This document shows positions 1 through 9,136 of a stretch of DNA of 37,017 nucleotides, piece by piece; positions within the stretch are counted from its first letter, which is position 1; every line of letters starts with the position of its first letter. The notes under the pieces were generated by a model. The model searched no databases and was not told where the DNA came from. It saw only the letters and a list, made by a program, of their open reading frames with translations. The position numbers and the translations under genes are program-made. The DNA is taken from assembly GCA_029567505.1 (NCBI GenBank), contig JAKPXO010000002.1:1-37017 (forward strand), given 5' to 3'. The stretch comes from Acidobacteriota bacterium. Lineage in GTDB: Bacteria > Acidobacteriota > Thermoanaerobaculia > UBA5066.

Positions 1-581
1 ACCCCATCCTGTCGTCGAGGTTCGACGAGGCGCTCGCGTTCGCGGTGGAGCTCCACCGCGAGCAGCCGAGGAAGGGGACCGGTGTCCCGTACGTCTCGCA
101 CCTCCTCTCGGTGGCGGCGCTCGTCCTCGAGCACGGCGGCAGCGAGGACCAGGCGATCGCCGCGCTCCTGCACGACGCGGTGGAGGACCAGGGCGGGCGC
201 CCGACGGCGGAGCGGATCCGCGAGCGCTTCGGGGACCTCGTCGCCGACATCGTCGACGGCTGCACCGACACGGACGTCTCGCCGAAGCCGCCGTGGCGCG
301 AGCGGAAAGCGGCCTACCTCGCCCGCGTGCGAGGAGAGCCGGCGCACGTGCGCCTCGTCTCGGCGGCCGACAAGCTCCACAACGCCCGGACGATGGTGAC
401 CGACCTCCGGATCCACGGACCCGCGCTCTGGGAGCGGTTCAACGCCGGACGCGACGAGACCCTCTGGTACCTCGAGTCGCTCGTCGCCGCGTTCCGGGAG
501 GCGGGGTCGACGCCGATCGTCGAGGAGCTCGCGCGGACCGTCGCCGAGCTCCGTCTCGTCTCCGGCAACGGGCACGGCTGA
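1..581 (+). CDS. HD-domain phosphohydrolase (RelA/SpoT-type fold), 5' end missing
   Basis: The reading frame is already open at base 3 and continues upstream of the window. The residues before the GTG listed at 45 (RFDEALAFAVELH) look like the usual first helix of this family, so the GTG is internal and the gene is partial. The metal-binding HD signature is visible as LLHDAVED, with an N-terminal His in YVSHLL and a later Asp-containing segment AADKLHNAR, the arrangement seen in SpoT/RSH hydrolase domains and their small stand-alone relatives. Stand-alone proteins of this length are usually annotated as HD-domain or guanosine polyphosphate pyrophosphohydrolase-like, but (p)ppGpp hydrolysis is only inferred here. 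There is no synthetase, TGS or ACT domain. The stop is 45 bases before the PTS fusion gene, which appears to have its own -10 box. Confidence 0.82.
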   Translation, partial: PILSSRFDEALAFAVELHREQPRKGTGVPYVSHLLSVAALVLEHGGSEDQAIAALLHDAVEDQGGRPTAERIRERFGDLVADIVDGCTDTDVSPKPPWRERKAAYLARVRGEPAHVRLVSAADKLHNARTMVTDLRIHGPALWERFNAGRDETLWYLESLVAAFREAGSTPIVEELARTVAELRLVSGNGHG

Positions 582-602
582 GAGCCGCCCGGCCTCCGCG
601 CC

Positions 603-608
603 TATACT
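603..608 (+). promoter_or_regulatory. Candidate -10 box for the PTS operon
   Basis: TATACT lies 18 bases before the ATG of the EIIA-HPr-EI gene, in the 45-base gap after the HD gene. It matches the bacterial -10 consensus well and stands out in GC-rich sequence. No convincing -35 or Shine-Dalgarno sequence is seen. The leader would be about 11-12 bases. Confidence 0.4.
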
Positions 609-626
609 GCCCTCGCCCCCCGTGCC

Positions 627-3167
627 ATGAACGAGCCGCCGACAGGCGGCCCTCGGGCCGCCTCCCCCGAGCCGACGCTGGCGCTGAAGGCCCCGCTCTC
701 GGGGCCGGTCGTCCCGATCGAGAGGGTGCCCGACCCGGTCTTCGCGCACCGGCTCCTCGGGGACGGCGTGGCGATCGACCCCGTCTCGGCGATCCTCCTG
801 TCGCCGTGCGACGGCGTGGTGGCGACGGTCCACCCCTCCGGGCACGCGGTCGCGATCGCGGCCGACGCCGGGGTCGAGGTCCTGCTCCACGTCGGGCTCG
901 ACACGGTGGCGCTCGGCGGGCGCGGGTTCGTGCCGCGCGTCGCGCAGGGGCGGCGGGTCGTCGCCGGCGAGCCGCTCCTGGCGTTCGACGCCGACCTCGT
1001 CGCCCGCTCGGCCCGGAGCCTCGTGACGCCTGTGGTCGTGACGAGCCGCGAGCGGGTGACGTCGGCGCGCGTCGCCGGGGGCCCGGTCGTCGCGGGGGTG
1101 GACGACCTCATGGTCCTCACGCTCGTCCCTTCGGCGTCGGCCCTCGTGGCGCCGGCGGCCGGCGAGCGGACGCGCGACGTACGGGTGATGCGCCGTCTCG
1201 GCCTCCACGCGCGGCCCGCGGCGGCGCTCGCTTCGGCGGCGCGCCGCTTCCGGGCGGAGGTGCTCGTCGAGACGGGGACGTCGATGGCGAGCGCGCGGAG
1301 CATCGTCGGCCTCCTCTCGCTCGGCGTCGTCCACGGCGAGGTCGTGCGGCTCCGCGCGACGGGTCCCGACGCGGGCAAGGCGCTCTCGGCCCTCGCCCGG
1401 GTCCTCGAGGCGGAGGAGGGGCACGAGGCGGCGGCGCCGCTCCCGTCGGCCCCGCGCCCGGTCCGGACGGGCGCCCGGGTCTTCCCCGGGATCCCGTCGG
1501 CGCCCGGCTGCGCGGCCGGGCCGGTCGTCCGCCTCGCGCGCGAGGAGCCGGAGGTCGTCGAGGAGGGGAGCGACGGGCGGACCGAGCGCCGCGACCTCGA
1601 CTTCGCGCTCGAGGAGGCGAAGGTCCAGCTCCGCGCCCTCGAGGCGCGGCTCGGCGCCGAGGCGGGGAGCGAGCACGCCGACATCTTCGAGGCGCACGTG
1701 GCGCTGCTGGAGGACCCCCTCCTCCTCTCGGAAGCCGAGCACGAGATCGCCTCCGGCAAGAGCGCGGCGTTCGCGTTCCGGGAGGCGGTGCGGCGCTACT
1801 CGGACCGGATCGCGAGCCTCCCGAACCCGGCGCTGGCGGCGCGGGCCGCCGACCTGCGCGACGCGGGAGGCCGCGTCCTCCGGATCCTCGCGGGGTCGCG
1901 CTCGTCCGCCCCGGCCCCGCCGGAAGGGGCGATCGTCGTGAGCGAGGACCTGACGCCGTCTGAGGCGGCCACGCTCGGCCGGGGCGGCGTCGCCGGGTTC
2001 TGCACCGTCGCCGGAGGGGCCACGTCGCACGTGGCGCTGCTCGCGCGGTCGATGGGGATCCCGGCGGTCGCCGGGATCGACGCCCGCGCCCTCGAGGTGG
2101 AGCCGGGCGTGCCGGGCGTCCTCGACGGGGATGCCGGCGAGCTGCGCCTCGCTCCCGACGAGGCGGAGCGCGAGGCCGTGCGGGAGCGCTGCGCGCGGCG
2201 CGCGGCGCGACGGACGGCGGACCGCCTGGCCGCGCTCGAGCCCGCCCGGACGCGGGACGGCGTCCGCGTGACGGTCCTCGGCAACGCGGGGAGCCTGGCC
2301 GACGCGGAGGACGCGATCGCGGCGGGCGCGGAGGGAATCGGGCTGCTCCGATCCGAGCTGCTCTTCCTCGATCGGGCGAACGTCCCGACGGAGGACGAGC
2401 AGGAGGCGGTTTACCGGGCCGTCGCGGAGGCGGTGGGGCCGGGGAGGCCGCTCGTCGTCCGGACGTTTGACGTCGGGGGAGACAAGCCGCTCCGCTGGCT
2501 CCCGCTGCCGGAGGAGGAGAACCCGGCTCTCGGGGAGCGCGGCCTGCGCGTCTTCATCGACCGCCCCGACCTCTTCCGCGCCCAGCTGCGGGCGCTCCTC
2601 AGGGTGCCTCCGGAGTACGACGTGAGGGTGACGTTCCCGATGGTCGCGACGCTCGACGAGTGGCGCGGGGCGCTCGCGGACGTCGAGGAAGAGCGCGCGG
2701 CGCTTGGGGCGCCGCCGAGGGTGGCCGGGATGACCGTGGAGGTGGCCTCGGCCGCGATCCTCGCGGACGCGTTCCTGCGCGAGGCGGGGTTCGCCACGAT
2801 CGGGACGAACGACCTGACGCAGTTCACGCTCGCGATGGACCGCGGGCATCCGCGCCTCTCTCCGCGGGCCGACGCGCTCGACCCGGCCGTCCTCCACCTG
2901 GTGGCGCGCACCGCCGCCGCGGCACGGAAGCGAGGAGTCCCGGTGGCGGTCTGCGGCGCGCTGGCGGGAGACCTCGCGGCGGTGCCGCTCCTCCTCGGCC
3001 TCGGGGTCGGAGAGCTCTCCGTCGGGGCGGCCCAGGTCCCGTCCGTGAAGGCGCGGGTCCGGGAGCTCTCGCTCGAGGAGTGCCGGTCTCTGGCCGTGGG
3101 GGCGCTCGAGGCGGGGACGGCGGCCGAGGTGCGCGCGCTCCTCGCGGCCTCGTGGGGCGCGGCGTGA
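627..3167 (+). CDS. ptsI: PTS EIIA(Glc)-HPr-enzyme I fusion protein
   Basis: This 846-residue cytoplasmic phosphotransfer protein joins three PTS components. Residues ~20-165 are a glucose-family EIIA with its phospho-His in HVGLDTV (H88) and the second conserved His at H73. Residues ~185-265 are HPr with GLHARPAA (phospho-His H194) and the regulatory-serine helix region SIVGLLSLG. From ~285 to the end is enzyme I, with the swivelling His in [13 protein letters not shown] (H468), the PEP-binding [11 protein letters not shown] and GTNDLTQF segments, and the catalytic Cys in [10 protein letters not shown] (C776). All key residues are present, so one polypeptide should carry phosphate from PEP to the downstream EIIB. 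The same domain order is known for NagF- and FruB-like fusions. The stop overlaps the EIIBC start, so the two are probably translationally coupled. Automatic pipelines may label it ptsP. Confidence 0.95.
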   Translation: MNEPPTGGPRAASPEPTLALKAPLSGPVVPIERVPDPVFAHRLLGDGVAIDPVSAILLSPCDGVVATVHPSGHAVAIAADAGVEVLLHVGLDTVALGGRGFVPRVAQGRRVVAGEPLLAFDADLVARSARSLVTPVVVTSRERVTSARVAGGPVVAGVDDLMVLTLVPSASALVAPAAGERTRDVRVMRRLGLHARPAAALASAARRFRAEVLVETGTSMASARSIVGLLSLGVVHGEVVRLRATGPDAGKALSALARVLEAEEGHEAAAPLPSAPRPVRTGARVFPGIPSAPGCAAGPVVRLAREEPEVVEEGSDGRTERRDLDFALEEAKVQLRALEARLGAEAGSEHADIFEAHVALLEDPLLLSEAEHEIASGKSAAFAFREAVRRYSDRIASLPNPALAARAADLRDAGGRVLRILAGSRSSAPAPPEGAIVVSEDLTPSEAATLGRGGVAGFCTVAGGATSHVALLARSMGIPAVAGIDARALEVEPGVPGVLDGDAGELRLAPDEAEREAVRERCARRAARRTADRLAALEPARTRDGVRVTVLGNAGSLADAEDAIAAGAEGIGLLRSELLFLDRANVPTEDEQEAVYRAVAEAVGPGRPLVVRTFDVGGDKPLRWLPLPEEENPALGERGLRVFIDRPDLFRAQLRALLRVPPEYDVRVTFPMVATLDEWRGALADVEEERAALGAPPRVAGMTVEVASAAILADAFLREAGFATIGTNDLTQFTLAMDRGHPRLSPRADALDPAVLHLVARTAAAARKRGVPVAVCGALAGDLAAVPLLLGLGVGELSVGAAQVPSVKARVRELSLEECRSLAVGALEAGTAAEVRALLAASWGAA

Positions 3168-4960
3168 CGGGGGGCGGCGCTCTCGCGCAGCTCCAGACGA
3201 TCGGCCGGGCGCTGATGCTCCCGGTCTCGGTCCTCCCCGTCGCCGGGCTGCTGCTCGGCCTGGGGAACGCCCGGCTCGGCCTCCTCCCGGCCGGCGCGGC
3301 GCACCTCCTCGCGGAGGCCGGGGGCGCCGTCTTCGCGGCTCTCCCGCTCGTCTTCGCGATCGCGGTGGCGCTCGGCCTCTCCGGGAACGACGGCGCCGCG
3401 GCGGTCGCCGCGGTCGTCGGCTACGTCGTCTTCGTCGCCACTCTGGGCGCGGGCGCGAACGCGCTCGGCCTGCCGACGGTGCGGGTCCTCGGCTTCGAAT
3501 CGGTGGAGACGGGAGTCTTCGGCGGGATCCTCGTCGGCCTCGTCGCCGCCGCGCTCTTCCGGCGGTTCTCGCGGTCGGACCTTCCGGCGGCGCTCGGGTT
3601 CTTCGGCGGGCCTCGGCTCGTCCCGATCCTGACGGGCCTCGCGGCGACGCTCCTCGGCCTGGCGCTCTCCGTCGTCTGGCCTCCGCTGAGCGACGCGGTC
3701 CGCCTCCTCTCCGACCGCGCCCTCGAGGCGGGACCCGCGGCCGCGGTCTTTTCCTACGGCGTCGTCGACCGGCTCCTCCTGCCGTTCGGCCTCCACCACA
3801 TCTGGAACGTCCCGTTCTTCTTCGAGCTCGGGACGTACGTCGACCGCGCCGGGACCGCGATCCACGGCGAGATCCCGCGCTTCTTCGCGGGGGACCCGCG
3901 GGCGGGGATCCTCGGCGGCGGGTTCCTCTTCAAGATGTGGGGCCTTCCCGCCGCGGCGCTCGCGATCTGGCGCTCCGCCCGGGAGGACCGGCGCGCGCGC
4001 GTGGGCGCGGTGATGCTCTCGGCGGCCGCGACCTCGTTCCTGACCGGCGTGACCGAGCCGATCGAGTTCGCGTTCCTCTTCCTCGCGCCGTTCCTCTACG
4101 CCCTGCACGCCCTCCTCGCGGGGCTCTCCTACCTCGTCGCGGAGCTCGCGGGGATGAAGCTCGGCTTCACGTTCTCGCACGGCCTGTTCGACCTCGTCCT
4201 CTACTGGCCGATGGGGACCCGACCCTGGCTCGTGCCGCTCCTCGGGCCGCTCTGGGCGCTCGTCTACTACGCGCTCTTCCGGGCGGCGATCGTCCGCCTT
4301 GACCTGCGGACGCCGGGGCGGGAGGAGCCCGCGACCCCCGCGGCCCGGCCCGAGAGCCCGACACCGGCCGCGGAGCCCGGCCGATCGGAGGGAATCGCCG
4401 AGAGGCTCGTCGCCGCCTTCGGGGGAGCCCGCAACATCGAGAGCCTCGACGCCTGCATCACGCGCCTCCGCGTCACGGTGCAGGACCTCGACCGGGTCGA
4501 CGAAGGGGAGCTCGGGGCTCTCGGGGCGGCCGGAGTCGTCGTCCTCGGGAACGCGGTGCAGGCGGTCTACGGGACGCGCTCGGAGAACCTCAAGGCGGCC
4601 ATGGAAGGGGTGCTCGGGGGACGCGCCGGCCCGGCACCGCGCGAGCCGTCGGGCCCGCATGGGGCCGTCTCGCCCGACGTCGCCGCGCGCGGGCGCCGGC
4701 TGGTCGAGGCCCTCGGAGGCGCCGGAAACGTCCGGACCGTCGAGGCGTGCGCGCGGACCCGCGTGCGTGTTGTCCTCGCGGACCCGGCGCGCGTCGACGA
4801 GGCCGGAGTCCGGGCTGCCGGCGCGGACGGGGTCATGCGCCTCCCCGGCGGCGTCGTCCACGTCCTCGCGGGGGACGAGGCGGCGGAGCTCGCGGTGGCG
4901 CTCGGCCGCGACGCGGAGTTGTCCGGGGCCGTCGAGCATCGCGCCCGGATCGGCGAGTAG
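3164..4960 (+). CDS. ptsG: PTS glucose-type EIIC-EIIB permease with a second EIIB domain
   Basis: The start is a GTG that overlaps the previous stop as GTGA. The longer open frame listed from 2660 is antisense-type shadow inside enzyme I. The protein is 598 residues. EIIC spans ~11-395 and carries motifs much closer to PtsG than to Nag[27 protein letters not shown] and [14 protein letters not shown] follows at ~410-487 with the phospho-Cys in DACITRLRV (C431) and the GNAVQAVYG turn. A second EIIB-like unit (~507-590) repeats the GGAGNV start, a Cys in [10 protein letters not shown] (C529) and a GGVVHVLAG turn, but its Cys loop is altered. There is no EIIA domain because this is supplied by the upstream fusion. 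Glucose is the likely substrate, and N-acetylglucosamine cannot be excluded. Confidence 0.9.
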   Translation: MTGGGALAQLQTIGRALMLPVSVLPVAGLLLGLGNARLGLLPAGAAHLLAEAGGAVFAALPLVFAIAVALGLSGNDGAAAVAAVVGYVVFVATLGAGANALGLPTVRVLGFESVETGVFGGILVGLVAAALFRRFSRSDLPAALGFFGGPRLVPILTGLAATLLGLALSVVWPPLSDAVRLLSDRALEAGPAAAVFSYGVVDRLLLPFGLHHIWNVPFFFELGTYVDRAGTAIHGEIPRFFAGDPRAGILGGGFLFKMWGLPAAALAIWRSAREDRRARVGAVMLSAAATSFLTGVTEPIEFAFLFLAPFLYALHALLAGLSYLVAELAGMKLGFTFSHGLFDLVLYWPMGTRPWLVPLLGPLWALVYYALFRAAIVRLDLRTPGREEPATPAARPESPTPAAEPGRSEGIAERLVAAFGGARNIESLDACITRLRVTVQDLDRVDEGELGALGAAGVVVLGNAVQAVYGTRSENLKAAMEGVLGGRAGPAPREPSGPHGAVSPDVAARGRRLVEALGGAGNVRTVEACARTRVRVVLADPARVDEAGVRAAGADGVMRLPGGVVHVLAGDEAAELAVALGRDAELSGAVEHRARIGE

Positions 4961-5056
4961 GTCCTCTCGACGACGAGGTCTCCGGCCGGGCCGGGGCCGG
5001 CGTCGACACACGTGCGGTCGGACGAGCGGATGCGCAGTCCCGAGAGGCCGTCGCAT

Positions 5057-5096
5057 CTTCCGCGACGCGGAAGGGAGCTCCGTCGCGTCGTAACAT
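5057..5096 (+). promoter_or_regulatory. Perfect palindrome followed by a -10-like box, upstream of the molybdoenzyme operon
   Basis: The 187-base gap between ptsG and the oxidoreductase operon holds a perfect inverted repeat, CTTCCGCG-A-CGCGGAAG (5057-5073), with a one-base centre. TAACAT follows at 5091-5096. The palindrome sits where a -35 element or operator would be, so it may bind a dimeric regulator of the operon. It could instead fold as a 7-bp hairpin and end ptsG transcription; no T-run follows. The rest of the gap shows nothing else I can support. Confidence 0.35.
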
Positions 5097-5147
5097 GCCC
5101 GATCGGGCCGGAGCCGCCGCGCGCCGAGTCCGGCCCCGGGAGGACGC

Positions 5148-5789
5148 ATGGCCGAGAGAAGCGACGACCGGAACGACCTCGACACGAACGGCGGCGTTTC
5201 CCGCCGGGGATTCCTCGGCTCCGTGGTCCCGGCGGCCGTCGGCGTCGCGGTGGCGAAGGAGGCGCTCGGCGCTCCCGCCGCGGCGCCAGCCGCGATCGCG
5301 GAGCTCCCCGCGGCGGAGCCGACGAAGCTGACGCTCGTCGTGAACGGGAGGACGCACAAGGTCCTCGTCGAGCCGCGCGACACGCTCCTCTCCGTCCTCC
5401 GCGAGAAGCTCGGCCTCACCGGGACGAAGCCGGGCTGCGAGCGGGGCGAGTGCGGCGCGTGCACGGTCCTGATCGACGGGGTGGCGCGCTATTCCTGCCT
5501 CACGCTCGCGCTCGAGGCCGACGGGAAGCAGGTGACGACGGTCGAAGGGCTGATGGAGGGGGAGGAGCTCGGGCCCGTCCAGAAGGCCTTCGTCGAGGAG
5601 GACGCCTACCAGTGCGGCTACTGCACGCCGGGCCAGGTGATGGCCGCGGAGGGGCTGCTCCGGGAGAACCCCGAGCCCGGGCTCGACGAGATCCGCCACG
5701 GCATGAGCGGCAACCTCTGCCGGTGCGGCGCCTACGCCCACATCTTCAAGGCGGTCGACAAGGCCGCCCGGCTCCGGAAGGAGAGGTGA
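5148..5789 (+). CDS. Tat-exported [2Fe-2S] small subunit of aldehyde/xanthine oxidoreductase (PaoA-like)
   Basis: This 213-residue iron-sulfur subunit belongs to a three-subunit xanthine oxidase family enzyme. It starts with a twin-arginine signal, SRRGFLGS (R19, R20), followed by a short hydrophobic stretch, so the folded complex should be sent to the periplasm. The plant-type ferredoxin domain has GCERGECGACTVLIDG and a later Cys. The second, all-helical [2Fe-2S] domain has QCGYCTPGQ and NLCRCGAY. All eight cluster cysteines are present. It is preceded by GGGAGG five bases from the ATG. In E. coli PaoABC only the small subunit carries the Tat signal and the other subunits are co-exported, and the same layout holds here. 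Substrate is not readable from this subunit. Confidence 0.92.
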   Translation: MAERSDDRNDLDTNGGVSRRGFLGSVVPAAVGVAVAKEALGAPAAAPAAIAELPAAEPTKLTLVVNGRTHKVLVEPRDTLLSVLREKLGLTGTKPGCERGECGACTVLIDGVARYSCLTLALEADGKQVTTVEGLMEGEELGPVQKAFVEEDAYQCGYCTPGQVMAAEGLLRENPEPGLDEIRHGMSGNLCRCGAYAHIFKAVDKAARLRKER

Positions 5790-5793
5790 CGCC

Positions 5794-8091
5794 GTGACGG
5801 ACCTCCTCTACTGGCTCCAGGGCCCCGTCCCCGAGACCGAGCCGCCGAAGGCCGAGATGCCTCCGTGGGGCGAGACGAAGGTCGTGGGGAAGCCCGTCCC
5901 GAGGGTCGACGGCTACGAGCGCGTGAGCGGCTCGGCCGTCTACCCGCTCGACTTCGCCCTCCCCGACATGCTCCACGCCGCGATCCTCCGCTCCCCTCAC
6001 GCGCACGCCCGGGTGAAGGCGATCGACACGAGCGCGGCCGAGAAGATGCCGGGGGTCCGCGCCGTCCTCACCGCGTTCTCTCCCGGCGCCGACGTGCCGT
6101 GGTACCGGAGCCGGGGGCGGTTCTACTCGAAGCTCTTCGACGAGCGGGTGCGCCACGAGGGGGACGAGGTCGCCGCGGTCGCCGCGGAGACGCGCGCCCA
6201 GGCGTTCGACGCGCTGAAGGCGATCCGCGTCGAGTACGAGGAGTTCGCGTTCGTCCTCGACCCGCGCGAGGCGCTCGCGCCGGACGCCCCGCTCGTCCAC
6301 GACGGCGGGAACCGCTACGGCGAGCCGGCCCGGTACGAGCGGGGCGACCTCGCGGCGGGCTTCGCGGCGGCCGACGTCGTCGTCGAGGGGACGTACTCGA
6401 CCGCGTGCGAGATCCACGCGCCGATGGAGGTCCACGGCTCCGTCGCGAAGTGGGACGGGAACCGGTTGACGGTCTGGGACTCGACCCAGGGGGTCTTCGT
6501 CGTCCAGCAGACGGTCGCCGCGGCCCTGAAGCTGCCGCTCGCGAACGTCCGCGTGATCGGTCACTACATGGGGGGCGGCTTCGGGTCGAAGCTCGAGGCG
6601 GGGAAGTACACGGTCATCGCCGCGCTCCTCGCGAAGAGGACCGCCCGCCCCGTGAAGCTCTTCCTGACGCGCGAGGAGGTCTTCCTGAACGCGGGGAACC
6701 GCCCCGCGAACACGATGAAGGTGAAGATCGGCGCGAAGAAGGACGGCACGCTCACGGCGATCGAGTTCTCCTCGATCGGCTCGGGCGGCGCCTATCCGAA
6801 CGGCGCCGACACGTCGTTCCTGGCGACGGACCTCTACACCTGCCCGAACGTCGCGGCCGTCGACGAGAACGTCGCGATCAACGCCGGACGCGCGCGCGCG
6901 ATGCGCGCCCCCGGCTTCCCGCAGGGGGCCTGGGCGCTCGAGCAGGCGATGGACGAGCTGGCGCGGAAGCTCGGGATGGACCCCGTCGCGCTCCGTCTCG
7001 CGAACGTGCCGAGGGTGAGCCAGCGGCGCGGGAACCTCCCCTACACCTCCACCGGCCTCGCGGAGTGCCTCTCGGGCGGCGCGAAGGCGTTCGGGTGGGA
7101 GACGACGCGGGAGAAGAGGAAGGACGACGGGCCGATCCGGAAGGGGTACGGCGTCGCGGCCGGGATGTGGGGCTACGGAGGCGGCCCGCCGGCGACGGTC
7201 GTCGTGAAGCTCTACGCGGACGGGAGCGTCAACGTGAACTCCGGGGCCGCCGACATCGGCACCGGGACGAAGACCGTGATGGCCCAGACCGTCGCCGAGG
7301 AGCTGGGCGTCCCGCTCGAGAAGATCCAGATCGAGCACGCGGACACCGGCACGACGCAATACAGCGGGCCGAGCGGCGGCTCGAAGACCGTCCCGTCCGA
7401 CATGCCGGCGGCGCGCGCCGCGGCGATCGAGGTGCGGACGAAGCTCCTCGCCGGGGCAGCGGAGGAGCTGAAGGTCCCCGTCGCGGAGCTGAAGCTGGAC
7501 GGAAACGACGTCGTCTCGACGAAGGACCCGGCGAAGAAGCTCGCCGTTACCGCGGTGCCGGCGCTGCAGCGGAACCAGGTCCTCGTCGGCGTCGGGACGC
7601 GCGGACCGAACGTCGAGGGGAAGGTCATCTCGATGTTCGCGGCGCACTTCGCCGAGGTCGAGGTGAACGTGCGGACGGGCGAGGTGGCCGTCACGAAGCT
7701 CGTCGCCGCTCAGGACAGCGCGCGCGTCATGAACCGCCTGACGTTCGAGTGCCAGGTCCAGGGCGGCCTCGTGATGGGCCTCGGCCTCGGCCGGACCGAG
7801 GAGCGGGTCCTCGACCGGCAGACCGGGAAGATGGTCAACGCGAACTGGCACGACTACAAGATCCCGACGGCGCTCGACGTCCCGGCGGCGCAGGAGGTCC
7901 TCTCCGCCGACCTCGTCGACACCGAGTGCAACACCGCGGGGGCGAAGGGGGTCGGCGAGCCGGCGACGATCCCGACCGCCGCGGCGATCGCGAACGCGGT
8001 CCGCGACGCCGTCGGCCTCCGGGTCCACGACTCTCCGATCACGCCGCCGAAGCTCGCCGCGCTCCTCGCCGCGGCCGGGAAGAAGGGGTGA
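5794..8091 (+). CDS. Molybdenum-cofactor large subunit, xanthine dehydrogenase/aldehyde oxidase family (PaoC-like)
   Basis: The 765-residue catalytic subunit starts at a GTG four bases after the small-subunit stop and has GGAGAGG as ribosome binding site. The N-terminal a/b hammerhead domain includes VSGSAVYPLDF and ILRSPHAHARV. The molybdopterin-binding parts include HYMGGGFGSK and the RAMRAPGFPQG segment. The near-C-terminal GVGEPA contains the conserved catalytic glutamate (E722). No signal peptide is present, which agrees with export as a passenger of the Tat-tagged small subunit. The family hydroxylates aldehydes or N-heterocycles using water; the medium subunit's extra Fe-S loop points to an aldehyde-oxidising Pao-type enzyme rather than a true purine dehydrogenase. 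No maturation chaperone (XdhC/PaoD) or cytidylyltransferase (MocA) gene is seen nearby. Confidence 0.92.
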   Translation: MTDLLYWLQGPVPETEPPKAEMPPWGETKVVGKPVPRVDGYERVSGSAVYPLDFALPDMLHAAILRSPHAHARVKAIDTSAAEKMPGVRAVLTAFSPGADVPWYRSRGRFYSKLFDERVRHEGDEVAAVAAETRAQAFDALKAIRVEYEEFAFVLDPREALAPDAPLVHDGGNRYGEPARYERGDLAAGFAAADVVVEGTYSTACEIHAPMEVHGSVAKWDGNRLTVWDSTQGVFVVQQTVAAALKLPLANVRVIGHYMGGGFGSKLEAGKYTVIAALLAKRTARPVKLFLTREEVFLNAGNRPANTMKVKIGAKKDGTLTAIEFSSIGSGGAYPNGADTSFLATDLYTCPNVAAVDENVAINAGRARAMRAPGFPQGAWALEQAMDELARKLGMDPVALRLANVPRVSQRRGNLPYTSTGLAECLSGGAKAFGWETTREKRKDDGPIRKGYGVAAGMWGYGGGPPATVVVKLYADGSVNVNSGAADIGTGTKTVMAQTVAEELGVPLEKIQIEHADTGTTQYSGPSGGSKTVPSDMPAARAAAIEVRTKLLAGAAEELKVPVAELKLDGNDVVSTKDPAKKLAVTAVPALQRNQVLVGVGTRGPNVEGKVISMFAAHFAEVEVNVRTGEVAVTKLVAAQDSARVMNRLTFECQVQGGLVMGLGLGRTEERVLDRQTGKMVNANWHDYKIPTALDVPAAQEVLSADLVDTECNTAGAKGVGEPATIPTAAAIANAVRDAVGLRVHDSPITPPKLAALLAAAGKKG

Positions 8092-8095
8092 CGCG

Positions 8096-9067
8096 ATGCT
8101 TCCGAGCTTTCGATACGTCCGTCCCCGCACCGTCGCCGAGGCCGTGAAGGCGCTCGCGGCCGAGGGGGCCCGCGCCCACGCCGGCGGCACGGATCTCCTC
8201 GGCTGCCTTCGGGACGGCGTCTTCGACGCGAAGTCCGTCGTCAGCCTCTCGGGCCTCGCCGACCTGAAAGGGATCTCGGCGACGAAGGACGGGGGCCTCC
8301 GGATCGGCGCGCTGACGACGCTCGCCGAGGTCGCCCGGCATGCCGGGATCGCGAAGGGCTGGCCCGCCCTCGCGCAAGGGGCCGCCGCCGCCGCGAGCCC
8401 CCAGCTGAGGAACCAGGGGACGCTCGGCGGGAACCTCTGCCAGCGCCCGCGCTGCTGGTACTTCCGCGGCGACTTCGACTGCGCCCGCAAGGGGGGCGAG
8501 ATCTGCTACGCGGTGGAGGGGGAGAACACCTACCACGCCGTCTTCGGCGGCTCCGGCTGCTACATCGTCCACCCCTCCGACACCGCTTCCCCGCTCGTCG
8601 CGCTTCGCGCCACGGTGAAGGTCGTCGGGCCGAAGGGGGTCCGGACCCTTCCCGTCGAGAAGCTCTTCGTCCTGCCCGAGGTCGACCACACCCGCGAGAC
8701 GGTCCTCGCGCCGGGCGAGGTCCTCACCGAGGTCCTTCTCCCGCCGCCGCTCGAAGGGGGGAAAGGCCACTACCGGAAAGTCCGCTCGCGCGGCGCGTGG
8801 GACTTCGCCCTCGGCGGCGTCGCCCTCGCCCTCTCGGTGAAGGACGGGAAGGTCGCCTCGGCCGGCGTCGTCCTCTCGGGCGTCGCCCCGACGCCGTGGC
8901 GCGTCCCGGAGGTCGAGAAGCTCCTCGTCGGCAAGGCCCTCGACGCGAAGCTCGCCGCCGAGGCGGCCGAGCTCGCCGTGAAGGGGGCCGAACCGATGTC
9001 GGGCAACGACTACAAGGTCCCGCTCGTGAAGGGCGCCGTGGAGGAGGCCCTCCTCGCCCTCGCCTGA
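8096..9067 (+). CDS. FAD-binding medium subunit with extra [4Fe-4S]-type Cys loop (PaoB-like)
   Basis: The 323-residue protein is the flavin subunit of the oxidoreductase, starting four bases after the large subunit. FAD-binding signatures AHAGGTDLL and QGTLGGNL are present. Directly after GGNL comes a cysteine-rich insertion with C115, C120, C129 and C137 (CQRPRC, then C-x8-C-x7-C). It resembles the loop that binds a [4Fe-4S] cluster in E. coli PaoB and is absent from ordinary XdhB/CoxM subunits. This supports a periplasmic aldehyde oxidoreductase. No signal peptide is present, so it should be co-exported with the Tat-tagged subunit. Gene order is small-large-medium, unlike paoABC (small-medium-large). 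The operon ends at a strong hairpin. Confidence 0.9.
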   Translation: MLPSFRYVRPRTVAEAVKALAAEGARAHAGGTDLLGCLRDGVFDAKSVVSLSGLADLKGISATKDGGLRIGALTTLAEVARHAGIAKGWPALAQGAAAAASPQLRNQGTLGGNLCQRPRCWYFRGDFDCARKGGEICYAVEGENTYHAVFGGSGCYIVHPSDTASPLVALRATVKVVGPKGVRTLPVEKLFVLPEVDHTRETVLAPGEVLTEVLLPPPLEGGKGHYRKVRSRGAWDFALGGVALALSVKDGKVASAGVVLSGVAPTPWRVPEVEKLLVGKALDAKLAAEAAELAVKGAEPMSGNDYKVPLVKGAVEEALLALA

Positions 9068-9074
9068 TCCCCGT

Positions 9075-9136
9075 AGACTGTAGATGGTAGACCTGACCAC
9101 TTCTTGGGATGGGGTCTGGTCTACACTCTACACTCT
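9075..9136. terminator. Long imperfect hairpin between convergent genes, probable bidirectional terminator
   Basis: Bases 9075-9098 pair with 9113-9136 over 24 positions with four mismatches (the innermost 12 have one), around a 14-base loop. The right arm contains the stop codon and last codons of the minus-strand acyltransferase; the left arm follows the oxidoreductase operon by eight bases. It is clearly less GC-rich than its surroundings. There is no T-run, so a classic intrinsic terminator is not certain. Confidence 0.55.

Noticed and set aside
2411-5464. Minus-strand open frame of 1017 residues
   Set aside because: It is antisense to enzyme I, the PTS permease and the start of the Tat subunit, with no recognisable motif.
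5746-8490. Minus-strand open frame of 914 residues and the parallel plus frame at 5865-8147
   Set aside because: Both are shadows of the molybdenum subunit, whose motifs are unambiguous in its own frame.
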